A stretch of DNA of 10,921 nucleotides, taken from the NCBI GenBank assembly GCA_009925965.1, contig RFPW01000055.1, positions 1-10,921 on the forward strand. The letters run 5' to 3'. The notes below the pieces were generated by a model, which ran no database searches, was not told the origin of the DNA, and saw only the letters and a list, made by a program, of their open reading frames with translations. Source of the stretch: Betaproteobacteria bacterium. GTDB lineage: Bacteria > Pseudomonadota > Gammaproteobacteria > Burkholderiales > Burkholderiaceae_E. Below, in pieces: positions 1 to 6,329 of this stretch. A program made the position numbers and the translations under genes. The first letter of the stretch is position 1, and each line of letters begins with the position of its first letter.

Positions 1-181
1 TCCAGACGCGCCAGAGGTGAGGCGTCTTGTTCAAGAGGGAAACCGTCTGACGAATATTGACCGGATCGTAGTAGACCTCTGAATCCTGCAGCCGACCCAA
101 AGCCACCCACTCTGATTGAGCGCAAGCCCACCCGGTTACTAAGACCAAGTGGGCCGCAAAGATACGGATCACAGAATTCAT
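1..181 (-). CDS. Exported protein, surface-adhesin-E-like, cut by window edge
   Basis: Only the first 60 codons are present; the gene runs off the left edge. Reading the minus strand from the ATG at 179-181 gives a signal peptide: a short basic start (Arg6), a hydrophobic stretch at about residues 7-19, and a plausible cleavage site after Ala-Cys-Ala (19-21). The Cys is not in a proper lipobox. The mature part begins SEWVALGRLQDSEVYYDPVNIR, split here as SEWVALGRL (23-31) and then YYDP (37-40). This matches the usual opening of small Burkholderiales exported proteins called surface-adhesin protein E-like: W, then a hydrophobic strand, then a Y-x-D-P turn, then IR. The role of that family is poorly known; an envelope location is inferred. 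It lies 33 nt downstream of the SBP_bac_3-like gene on the same strand, so co-transcription is possible. No clear Shine-Dalgarno is seen. Confidence 0.6.
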   Translation of the reverse strand, partial: MNSVIRIFAAHLVLVTGWACAQSEWVALGRLQDSEVYYDPVNIRQTVSLLNKTPHLWRVW

Positions 182-214
182 AGCGACACTCGAGATAATT
201 AAAGTGAAAGGCCC

Positions 215-970
215 TCACCCCGCCATTGCAGCGATCGTCAAACCGCGAACTTGATGGCGCTCGATCAAGCGGGCCACGAGTCCGCTGGCCTTCGCATATT
301 CCGCGAACTCGGCCAAAAACTGGGCGCCGGCGGGGTTCGTCTTCTGGGTTCCGATGGCTTGCTGTACGGCAGTGAAGCGGCCTTCCAGAATCCTTGAACC
401 AGGGACTTTCTCGACGTCAATCAAGAGGCGCGAGCGAAGACAGGCCATCGCCTCGAGACCCTCGCGTACGAACAGTTCGAGGGTGGCATCGAAGCCATCG
501 GCATGCACCAGTTGGGCATGGTGGATATTGCGGACCAGCCAGAGGTCATAGGCCGTTCGCGCTGCGACCGCGATTCGGACGCCTGGCCGGTCAACCTCGG
601 ACGCGTCCTGGATGGGTGATCCCGGCGGAACCAGATAGGTCGCATCGATTTCGACGTAAGAAGCACTAAAGACGATCTTTTCGGCCCGCGCGGGTTCAGC
701 GCCGATCAGCGCGACATCCCAAACACCATCCTCTGCGGCATCGGCCAATTGGCCCGGATTCGGAAATGGCACCAGGTCCAGACCGACTCCGAGACAACGC
801 GCAATCTCCGCAGCCATATCGGGCGCCACGCCTTGCGGATCGCCATTTTCGGCCCGCCCGGTCACCAGCAAAAAATTACTGAGGTTGATCCCCGCCCTCA
901 GCCGTCCCGTTGGGGCGAGTTGTCGAATGACCTCCGGGCTTACGGTGGGTTCAGCGTGCGAATGGTCCAT
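215..970 (-). CDS. SBP_bac_3-like solute-binding-fold protein without signal peptide
   Basis: The 251-residue protein has the two-lobed layout of amino-acid ABC substrate-binding proteins (SBP_bac_3). The first lobe starts near residue 22 with RLRAGINLSNFLL. GVAPDMAAEIAR lies at 48-59, WDVALIGAEPARA at 84-96, and FSASYVEIDATYLVPPGS at 101-118 forms the hinge. The second lobe has VRIAVAARTAYDLWL at 131-145. Nothing resembling a signal peptide precedes the domain, so the product should stay in the cytoplasm, unlike normal ABC receptors. The frame stays open to an ATG at 1172-1174, but the start at 970 was chosen because GGAG lies 6 nt upstream and the extra N-terminal residues are low in domain character. 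A further ATG at 1012 is the other option. No permease or ATPase partner is nearby. It is divergent from the hydroxy-acid oxidase gene. A soluble ligand-sensing or enzymatic role is possible; the function is unknown. Confidence 0.8.
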   Translation of the reverse strand: MDHSHAEPTVSPEVIRQLAPTGRLRAGINLSNFLLVTGRAENGDPQGVAPDMAAEIARCLGVGLDLVPFPNPGQLADAAEDGVWDVALIGAEPARAEKIVFSASYVEIDATYLVPPGSPIQDASEVDRPGVRIAVAARTAYDLWLVRNIHHAQLVHADGFDATLELFVREGLEAMACLRSRLLIDVEKVPGSRILEGRFTAVQQAIGTQKTNPAGAQFLAEFAEYAKASGLVARLIERHQVRGLTIAAMAG

Positions 971-976
971 CGGTTG

Positions 977-980
977 CTCC
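977..980 (-). promoter_or_regulatory. Shine-Dalgarno GGAG setting the start at 970
   Basis: On the minus strand, GGAG is followed by six bases (CAACCG) and then the ATG at 968-970. The longer in-frame starts at 1012 and 1174 have no comparable site, so this decides the start of the solute-binding-like gene. Confidence 0.6.
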
Positions 981-1053
981 AAAGTTGATCGACTGGAAAC
1001 CAATTGTTTCATAAAGCGACCTAGCGTTTTCTTGGATAGACAGCGGCCATCGG

Positions 1054-1068
1054 CACACCTAAGGTGTG
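1054..1068. promoter_or_regulatory. 15-base perfect palindrome, likely operator in divergent region
   Basis: CACACCT and AGGTGTG are exact reverse complements separated by one A. The site sits 25 bp before the ATG of the alpha-hydroxy acid oxidase and 83 bp before the divergent start at 970. Its symmetry and place suggest a dimeric repressor or activator site controlling one or both genes. No regulator gene is present in the window to pair with it. No convincing sigma-70 promoter could be read next to it. Confidence 0.5.
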
Positions 1069-1093
1069 ACGAACCATCCATGTAAGACCCGAT

Positions 1094-2233
1094 ATGCCGC
1101 ATTCCGCCCCTGTTCAGCCCAACGCCAAAATTCCCACCGCGACCAGCAGCGACTCGCCGTTTATGACGCTGCACGAAATCATCCGAAAGGCGCGCCAGAA
1201 GCTGAACAACGATGATTGGGACTACATCGTTGGCGGCACCGAAACTGAGACCACGTTGCGCCGTAACCGGATGGCGCTCGATTCGATTGCGCTACGCCCG
1301 CGGGTGTTGCGCAATGTCAGCGCAATCGATCCTTCAACGACTCTTCTGGGCCGGAAAATGCGCCTGCCGCTCTTGCTGGCGCCAGTCGGCAGCCTCGAGC
1401 TCTGTACGCCCGAAGCTGGAGCCGCGGCGGCCCGAGCTGCCGAACAGTTTGGCGTTGGCCACCTGTTGAGCTCCGTCTGCGAGCCCGGCATGGCCGCGCT
1501 GGCGACCCAGGTACCCAATGCTCTCCGAATTTTTCAACTCTACGTGTATGGCGACACCGACTGGGTCGACGAGCACATCGAACAATCTATCGAGCTGGGC
1601 TACAAGGCGTTCTGTTTTACGGTCGACATGGCGCTCTACAGCCGGCGTGAACGCGATATTGCCAAGCGCAATATTCGACGGGCCGTGGTGCCAGGGCGTG
1701 AATTCCTCGCCCAACTCAGCTGGAAAGATATCGAAAGAGTTCGAAAGAAATACGATATCCCATTCATTATTAAAGGGATTGGTACGCCGGATGATGCACT
1801 GATTGCGATCGATCACGGCATCGACATGATTTACATCTCCAATCATGGAGGCCGGCAACTCGACCACGATCTGGGTTCCATGGATGTTCTCCCCGAAATC
1901 GTCACGGCCGTCAATCAACGCGCCAAGATCATCGTCGACGGCGGATTTAATCGCGGCACGGACATTGTCAAGGCCATTGCGCTCGGCGCCGATCTGGTCG
2001 CCCTGGGTCGAATGCAGTGCATGGGCCTGGCGGCCGACGGAACCGCTGGATTGATTCGGGTTCTAGAACTCCTCGAGACGGAGGTCAGGATCTGTCTGGG
2101 CCTGCTTGGCGTGAATTCACTTGCGGAACTCAATCCGTCTTATGTTCGGCGCACCTACCCGGCCAACCCAGCGAGCGCCCTGAGCGCCTTTCCGTTGCTA
2201 AACATTGAAACGATCGACTACCCGGGAGCCTGA
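1094..2233 (+). CDS. FMN-dependent alpha-hydroxy acid oxidase/dehydrogenase
   Basis: The 379-residue protein belongs to the (S)-2-hydroxy acid oxidase family (glycolate oxidase, lactate and mandelate dehydrogenases): TIM-barrel flavoenzymes that oxidise 2-hydroxy acids to 2-oxo acids. The expected active-site residues are visible: Tyr44 in WDYIVGG, the flavin loop APVG at 96-99, Tyr150 in QLY, Asp178 in FTVD, Lys227 in IIKG, His251 and Arg254 in SNHGGRQ, then DGGF at 282-285 with Arg288 and the phosphate-binding GR at 305-306. His251 is the family's catalytic base. No signal peptide or membrane segment is seen; the substrate cannot be told from sequence. The start is uncertain: ATG 1094 has a weak ribosome site, and ATG 1163 (Met24, just before the domain) is possible. 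The Bug receptor gene follows after one base. Length is normal for the family. Confidence 0.92.
   Translation: MPHSAPVQPNAKIPTATSSDSPFMTLHEIIRKARQKLNNDDWDYIVGGTETETTLRRNRMALDSIALRPRVLRNVSAIDPSTTLLGRKMRLPLLLAPVGSLELCTPEAGAAAARAAEQFGVGHLLSSVCEPGMAALATQVPNALRIFQLYVYGDTDWVDEHIEQSIELGYKAFCFTVDMALYSRRERDIAKRNIRRAVVPGREFLAQLSWKDIERVRKKYDIPFIIKGIGTPDDALIAIDHGIDMIYISNHGGRQLDHDLGSMDVLPEIVTAVNQRAKIIVDGGFNRGTDIVKAIALGADLVALGRMQCMGLAADGTAGLIRVLELLETEVRICLGLLGVNSLAELNPSYVRRTYPANPASALSAFPLLNIETIDYPGA
2224..2228 (+). promoter_or_regulatory. Shine-Dalgarno GGGAG for the Bug receptor at 2235
   Basis: GGGAG lies inside the last codons of the oxidase gene, 6 nt before the ATG at 2235. It picks Met at 2235 over the in-frame ATG at 2205, and places the receptor start one base after the oxidase stop, which favours translational coupling. 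Confidence 0.65.
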
Positions 2234-2234
2234 A

Positions 2235-3221
2235 ATGTATTCACGTCATTTCTCTGTTTTGATTCGCAAACTATTGGAAATTATAGCGATTTTTTTGATA
2301 GGCTCTGCACCCCTTTCGGCCCAAACCACTTATCCAAGCCGTCCGGTCAAGTTGATCGTTCCGTTTCCCGCCGGGCAGGCAACCGACATTGCCGCAAGAA
2401 TGCTCGGTGAGGGACTCGCAAAAATCTGGGGCCAGCAGGTCGTGATTGAGAATAAAACCGGTGTGCCCGGCATGCTGGCGGGCCGAGATGCGCCTCCAGA
2501 TGGCTACACATTAACCATGGGCTCAAGCGGCACGCTCGCCGTCAATCCTGGCGTCTACAACAAACTCCCGTACGAGGGCGCGAAAGACTATGTCCTGATC
2601 AATGGCGCGAACATTGCGCCAATGATCATCGTGGCGAGCCCGAGCGCTCCGTTCACCACGTTAAAAGAGTTGATAGACGCTGCCCGGAAAGAGCCTGGTA
2701 AATACACGATTGGATTTGGCGGGGTTAACAATACGCAGCACCTGACGGGTGAATACTTTAAGTCCCGCGCCGGGATCGACCTCGTTGGCGTTAATTACAA
2801 GGGCAGCGCCGCCGCGGTAACGGATTTACTGGGAGGGCAAATACACCTTCTGGTCGACAGCCTTGCATCCACCCTGCCCCACATCAAAGTCGGCAAAATC
2901 CGGCCGCTCGCCATCACAACGCTCCAGAGGGTGCCGCAATTACCCGATCTGCCGACCGCTGCAGAGTTGGGCTTTTCTGGCTTTGAGGGGGTTGGCTGGG
3001 CTGGTCTGATCGCCCCAAAGGGAACCCCGGCAGACATTGTCGACAAAATCAGTAACGACGCCCGCAAAGTGTTGAATGAACCGCAGATGCGGGAGCGTCT
3101 GATCGAACGCGGCATGGTTGTCGACTCGCGCAACGCACGCGAGTGGGGGGAATTTGTGAATGCCGAGGTCGTCAAATGGGCCGAGGTGGCGAGACGCGCA
3201 AACGTCAAAGCGGTTGACTGA
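2235..3221 (+). CDS. Bug/TctC-family periplasmic solute receptor
   Basis: The 328-residue protein is a Bug-family (tripartite tricarboxylate receptor, TctC-like) periplasmic binding protein. These capture carboxylates and related small molecules for TctAB-type transporters or for sensing. A signal peptide covers residues 1 to about 29, with basic residues, the core IIAIFLIGSAPL and cleavage near Leu-Ser-Ala. The mature protein opens with YPSRPVKLIVPFPAG. Family hallmarks follow: VVIENKTGVPG (69-79), PDGYTL (88-93), VNYKGSAAAVTDLLGGQ (186-202) in the ligand cleft, RPLAITT (223-229) and LIAPKGTP (258-265). The first binding loop reads AGQATD rather than the more usual GGxxD form. It starts one base after the hydroxy-acid oxidase stop, so the two should share a transcript, and its ligand may be that enzyme's substrate or a precursor (inference). 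No TctA or TctB gene lies in the window. Confidence 0.92.
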   Translation: MYSRHFSVLIRKLLEIIAIFLIGSAPLSAQTTYPSRPVKLIVPFPAGQATDIAARMLGEGLAKIWGQQVVIENKTGVPGMLAGRDAPPDGYTLTMGSSGTLAVNPGVYNKLPYEGAKDYVLINGANIAPMIIVASPSAPFTTLKELIDAARKEPGKYTIGFGGVNNTQHLTGEYFKSRAGIDLVGVNYKGSAAAVTDLLGGQIHLLVDSLASTLPHIKVGKIRPLAITTLQRVPQLPDLPTAAELGFSGFEGVGWAGLIAPKGTPADIVDKISNDARKVLNEPQMRERLIERGMVVDSRNAREWGEFVNAEVVKWAEVARRANVKAVD

Positions 3222-3243
3222 ACTGGACTTGCCAGCCGCCGCA

Positions 3244-3993
3244 TTACTTGATCTTGAACGCCGCCTTGTAAGCGTCAAATAGGACCCGCAGTTCACCCAC
3301 CGGATCCTTGCTACTGTCGATCCGAAGATCGATATTTCGGGCATAGCTGTTGGTGGTCGGTGATTCGTTGAGCACCACGATGGCTGCCGAGATTTTCCCG
3401 CGGCGATCGCCACCGGCTTTCTGCCCGGCTTCCAGGGCCGTCATGATCCGGTCGGCGAGTGTGCCCGGCGTATTCTCAAACGCCGTCACCATGGCCTCTA
3501 GGGTTTCGCGGCCGACCAGTATGTTGCCAGCGACAACCGCATCTTTGCCAATGATGTGGCCCTTAAAGTCATCAGGTTTCGCTCCAGTGAAAGCGGCCTG
3601 GGTACCTGTAGAGGACATCACCGACAGTTGACGCTCCTCGCGTTTTTCGTCAGCCAAGAGCGCGGCATCCAGGGCCTCCGCCGCAGTAGCCCCTTGCCGC
3701 AGACGCTCGAGTGCATCTCTGGCGAGCATCGTATTGGTGTTGGCCTGGCTGGCGACTGCACCGAGCCCGAATTCCACCCGCAAGACGCGGTTCCCCACCG
3801 ACAGCCTTGCCGTCGAGACGGCACCCCCGACGGCGCCTGTGGCCGGATCCCGAGCGACGATCGAAAAGGTGTTGTCCCACTGATCTCGGTCCGAGCTCAG
3901 GTCCGAGTTCGGGCCATTGGCCGCGTTTGCCGACAGGACCAAGGTGAAAAGGATTGAGCAGGATAGGTTGCAGAGCAAGCGTCTAAATTTCAT
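3244..3993 (-). CDS. DUF1028 protein, exported, Ntn-hydrolase-like
   Basis: The 249-residue protein has a clear signal peptide (MKFRRLL, core CSILFTLVL, cleavage after SANA at about residue 24), then the DUF1028 domain. Hallmarks are NTFSIVARDPATGAVG (41-56), VGNRV (66-70), LGAVASQANTN (77-87), the GHIIGKDAVVAGNILVG block (145-161) and AGGDRRG (193-199). DUF1028 proteins are related in fold to Ntn hydrolases; no activity is established to my knowledge. Many family members start directly with Met-Thr-x-Ser-Ile-Val-Ala; here the same Thr (residue 42) lies well inside an exported protein. It is last in the five-gene minus-strand set, 13 nt after the permease stop, with no strong ribosome site. 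It converges on the Bug receptor with a 22-nt gap. Periplasmic location is inferred from the signal peptide. Confidence 0.88.
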   Translation of the reverse strand: MKFRRLLCNLSCSILFTLVLSANAANGPNSDLSSDRDQWDNTFSIVARDPATGAVGGAVSTARLSVGNRVLRVEFGLGAVASQANTNTMLARDALERLRQGATAAEALDAALLADEKREERQLSVMSSTGTQAAFTGAKPDDFKGHIIGKDAVVAGNILVGRETLEAMVTAFENTPGTLADRIMTALEAGQKAGGDRRGKISAAIVVLNESPTTNSYARNIDLRIDSSKDPVGELRVLFDAYKAAFKIK

Positions 3994-4006
3994 ACAGTGA
4001 CCATGA

Positions 4007-5221
4007 TTACTTTTTTAAGGCCGAGGCCAGATTCTCCCGCTGAATCCGCCACGCGGGCAAAGCGGCCAATGCGAGACCCGTCACAAAAATCGCGAGCGAT
4101 ACCTGCAACTCAGATGCACCCAGGCTCGGCTCTAAGGCGATCCCGGTGCTGCGGGCCAACCAAGCGCTGATTCCGAACGACAGACCATAACCGCCCGCAA
4201 GCCCCACGAGCACACCGGCCCCAACCAAGGATGCGGTAAAACCCCAGGCAACTGCAAACAGATAGCGGCGCGGTGCACCGAGCGCACGCAACGTGGTGAA
4301 TTGCGGAGCGAGCAAGCGAAACAGGATGAAGACGCTAGCGATGATTGTCAGGAGCACCAACGCCTGGGTTACCACCGCCAGCAAGCTCGTCAACTGACGC
4401 ATATCGCCCAGGATGTCGTAAAGCTGCAGCAACGCCTCAGCTGGGAAAAACGCCATCGACTCGGCTCCCGTGTACGCGGTGCGCAACTGATAAGCCGCCG
4501 CAAGCTTGTCGGTATGCACGACAGCCGCCGGAACACCGGGCGTGAACGACGGATCGAACGGTGGGCCCACCTGTGCCGAATCCGGTGCATGGCCGTTTGG
4601 TTGCCCGTGTAGCGACCAAACGAGTTCTACGGGCACCAACAGCGCAAGATCCCAGGGCGAACCGGTTGGTCTCATTCGGCCGACCACCGTGACCTCGAGG
4701 TCATGCGAATCCTGGCCTTGCCCGCTGGCCGCGCCCCCGTCGCGAACACCATGGGCCGGCCTAAACTGATCGCCAACCTGAAGCGGCGAGGTCGCTCCGA
4801 CCACTGCCTCGTCCCGAGTGCTAAACATGCGCCCCTGAGCGAGCCCTCGCGACAGGTGCTCGACCAGCTTAGGGACGACCCCAACAACAGGCGCTCCGCG
4901 GTAGCTGTCACCGAACGCCAGCGGCGACACGAATCTGGCACGCGGCTCGTTAAGCAGTTTGCTGGTCAGATCGGCACTGAGTAGCTGGCTAGCCCCAGGC
5001 CGCAAAAAGACCGCGGTAAATAGCGCATCGGTGCGGCTTCCTGGTGGCGCCACGATCAGCGTGAAACGGTCGGCTGCGCGCGCGCTACCGGCGCGTAACG
5101 CCCGCTCCTGCGACAGGATTGCAACCGCCAATGCAACGCCGGCAGCCACCAATAAAACGAACGCCAAAGCGCTGAAACGATATCGCAGCAGCGCGGCGCG
5201 GATCAGGGGCCAAGGGTTCAT
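4007..5221 (-). CDS. FtsX/MacB-type ABC transporter permease
   Basis: The 404-residue protein has the four-helix layout of FtsX-like (type VII, mechanotransmission) ABC permeases: one helix at about 15-36, a large periplasmic domain at 40-275, then helices at about 281-303, 322-350 and 372-391. The cytoplasmic loop carries TLRALGAPRRYLF (310-322), the segment that contacts the ATPase in this family. Such permeases act on envelope substrates such as lipoproteins, peptides or toxins rather than opening a solute channel. The periplasmic domain holds several spaced histidines (157, 173, 205, 211), including HGQPNGH at 205-211, which might bind metal (inference). The start codon overlaps the ATPase stop as ATGA (5218-5221), so the two are coupled. 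The frame is intact with no early stop. The substrate is unknown. Confidence 0.9.
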   Translation of the reverse strand: MNPWPLIRAALLRYRFSALAFVLLVAAGVALAVAILSQERALRAGSARAADRFTLIVAPPGSRTDALFTAVFLRPGASQLLSADLTSKLLNEPRARFVSPLAFGDSYRGAPVVGVVPKLVEHLSRGLAQGRMFSTRDEAVVGATSPLQVGDQFRPAHGVRDGGAASGQGQDSHDLEVTVVGRMRPTGSPWDLALLVPVELVWSLHGQPNGHAPDSAQVGPPFDPSFTPGVPAAVVHTDKLAAAYQLRTAYTGAESMAFFPAEALLQLYDILGDMRQLTSLLAVVTQALVLLTIIASVFILFRLLAPQFTTLRALGAPRRYLFAVAWGFTASLVGAGVLVGLAGGYGLSFGISAWLARSTGIALEPSLGASELQVSLAIFVTGLALAALPAWRIQRENLASALKK

Positions 5222-5904
5222 CCCAAAACAACCGATCCGGATTGAACACGTCCGGCCTTCAGCGTGACAATTCGATCCGCGAGCGCCACCACTTTGTCGT
5301 CATGGCTGACAACAACAACCGTCTTGCCATCGTGCGCAAGTGTCTTTAGCGCCATCGCGATGTGCTGACCGTTCTCGGCGTCCAGACTGGCAGTGGGCTC
5401 GTCGGCCAGGATCAGCGACGGATCCAACAAGAGCGCCCGGGCCAACGCAACCCGTTGCTGCTCGCCGCGTGAGAGGCGCGCGACCGATCCGAGGCGACGC
5501 GGCACCATGAATTGTTCGAGGAGTTGTTGAGCCCGCGAAAGCAACCCGTTGGGCAAGCGGGCGCTTTGGAATTGAGCGGGCAAAAGGACGTTTCCCAGAA
5601 CATCGAGTTCATCGATCAAGCGGAAATCCTGAAACACCATCCCGCAATGCCTGAGTCGCCAGGCATCGCGTTGCGGTTCAGGCAAGGCATTAACGACGGT
5701 CGTACCGAAGGTGACTTGGCCCAGTTGTGGCAGAGCGATGCCGGCGAGTGCGTGCAGCAGGCTGGACTTACCCGAGCCCGACGGGCCAACAATGACCGTG
5801 AGTTCGCCGACTGCAAACTGCGCGCTCACATCGTCCAAAGCGTGTATTGAGCCTGCACCAGAATGGGAAAAGCTCAGCCGCAGCGCATGGGCTGCGAGCG
5901 TCAT
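5218..5904 (-). CDS. LolD/MacB-type ABC transporter ATPase
   Basis: The 228-residue protein is a stand-alone ABC ATPase of the LolD/MacB/FtsE type. Motifs are all present: Walker A GPSGSGKS (40-47), Q-loop Gln92 in VFQDFRL, signature LSRGEQQ (144-150), Walker B LILADE (164-169), D-loop SLD (173-175) and H-loop His201 in VVVVSHD. The signature reads LSRGE where LSGGQ is the commonest form; this variant is well tolerated in the family. It would work as a dimer on the cytoplasmic face of the FtsX-type permease encoded directly after it. Both ends overlap neighbours by four bases (ATGA at 5901-5904 and 5218-5221), the mark of a coupled operon. CAGG just before the ATG is a modest ribosome site. 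The cargo cannot be read from the ATPase. Confidence 0.95.
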   Translation of the reverse strand: MTLAAHALRLSFSHSGAGSIHALDDVSAQFAVGELTVIVGPSGSGKSSLLHALAGIALPQLGQVTFGTTVVNALPEPQRDAWRLRHCGMVFQDFRLIDELDVLGNVLLPAQFQSARLPNGLLSRAQQLLEQFMVPRRLGSVARLSRGEQQRVALARALLLDPSLILADEPTASLDAENGQHIAMALKTLAHDGKTVVVVSHDDKVVALADRIVTLKAGRVQSGSVVLG

Positions 5905-6326
5905 AACACCTGAAACGTGGCGTCGACCAGGCGCACTCGACTGACGAAACCGGTGGCCGCATCAGTTTGCGGCCCGATCTCGAGCTTGCCTTCGACCTGG
6001 ATCAGTTTGCCCGGGCGTATCGCCTCTTGGCGCTTCTTCATCCGCACGAAAACAATCGTGTCGATCCACTCGTCCTCGGAGGCGCAGAAAGGACATGTTT
6101 CGACCGGCGAATTCGAGAGCACGAAAAAATCAGACTCCACTTTCAAGTGGGGAGCCATGAAACCCTGCATGCTGATCGACTTACCCGCCAGTTTCTTTGC
6201 GGTCTCGGAGTAGCTCTTGTCCTCCCGATAAAGCTCGAACATGCGAATTCGCGGGAGCTCCCCAGCCAGCGATGCAAAGGGCAACCATGCGCATGCAGCG
6301 ACGAGGCAACGGCGGGCGCTTTGCAT
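5901..6326 (-). CDS. Small exported protein with CPFC motif, DUF3299-like
   Basis: The 141-residue protein has a signal peptide (MQSARRCL, core VAACAWLPFASLA, cleavage after about residue 21). The mature part reads as a small beta-rich, possibly OB-like, domain. Recognisable blocks are the LYR...S...A..LAGKSI lead-in (32-51), MQGFMAPHLK (53-62), DFFVL (66-70), CPFC (78-81) and LIQVEGKLEIG (108-118). The GFMAP-then-FFVL-then-CPFC pattern resembles the DUF3299 group, which from memory often sits beside LolD/FtsX-like ABC genes, as here. The cysteine pair could bind a metal or be redox-active; neither is shown. It starts 3 nt after the peptidase stop and overlaps the ATPase start by four bases, so it likely works with the ABC pair as a periplasmic subunit (inference). 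The family match is less certain than the gene itself. Confidence 0.75.
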   Translation of the reverse strand: MQSARRCLVAACAWLPFASLAGELPRIRMFELYREDKSYSETAKKLAGKSISMQGFMAPHLKVESDFFVLSNSPVETCPFCASEDEWIDTIVFVRMKKRQEAIRPGKLIQVEGKLEIGPQTDAATGFVSRVRLVDATFQVL

Positions 6327-6329
6327 CGC

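Noticed and set aside
985..1013. TTGATC with TTCATA at 17-bp spacing as a promoter for the oxidase gene
   Set aside because: The -10 element matches the consensus at only two positions, so it is not a supportable promoter.
971..1174. Longer N-terminus of the solute-binding-like gene (start at 1174 or 1012)
   Set aside because: The extension would overlap the start of the divergent oxidase gene and has no domain or signal peptide; GGAG before 970 gives a better start.
1334..1918. 194-codon open frame on the minus strand
   Set aside because: It lies wholly antisense to the hydroxy-acid oxidase, which has all family motifs; the antisense protein has no recognisable domain.
3210..3239. Possible hairpin GCGGTTG / CAGCCGC between the convergent Bug receptor and DUF1028 genes
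   Set aside because: The arms need a G-U pair, the loop is 16 nt and no T-run follows on either strand, so it is too weak to call a terminator.
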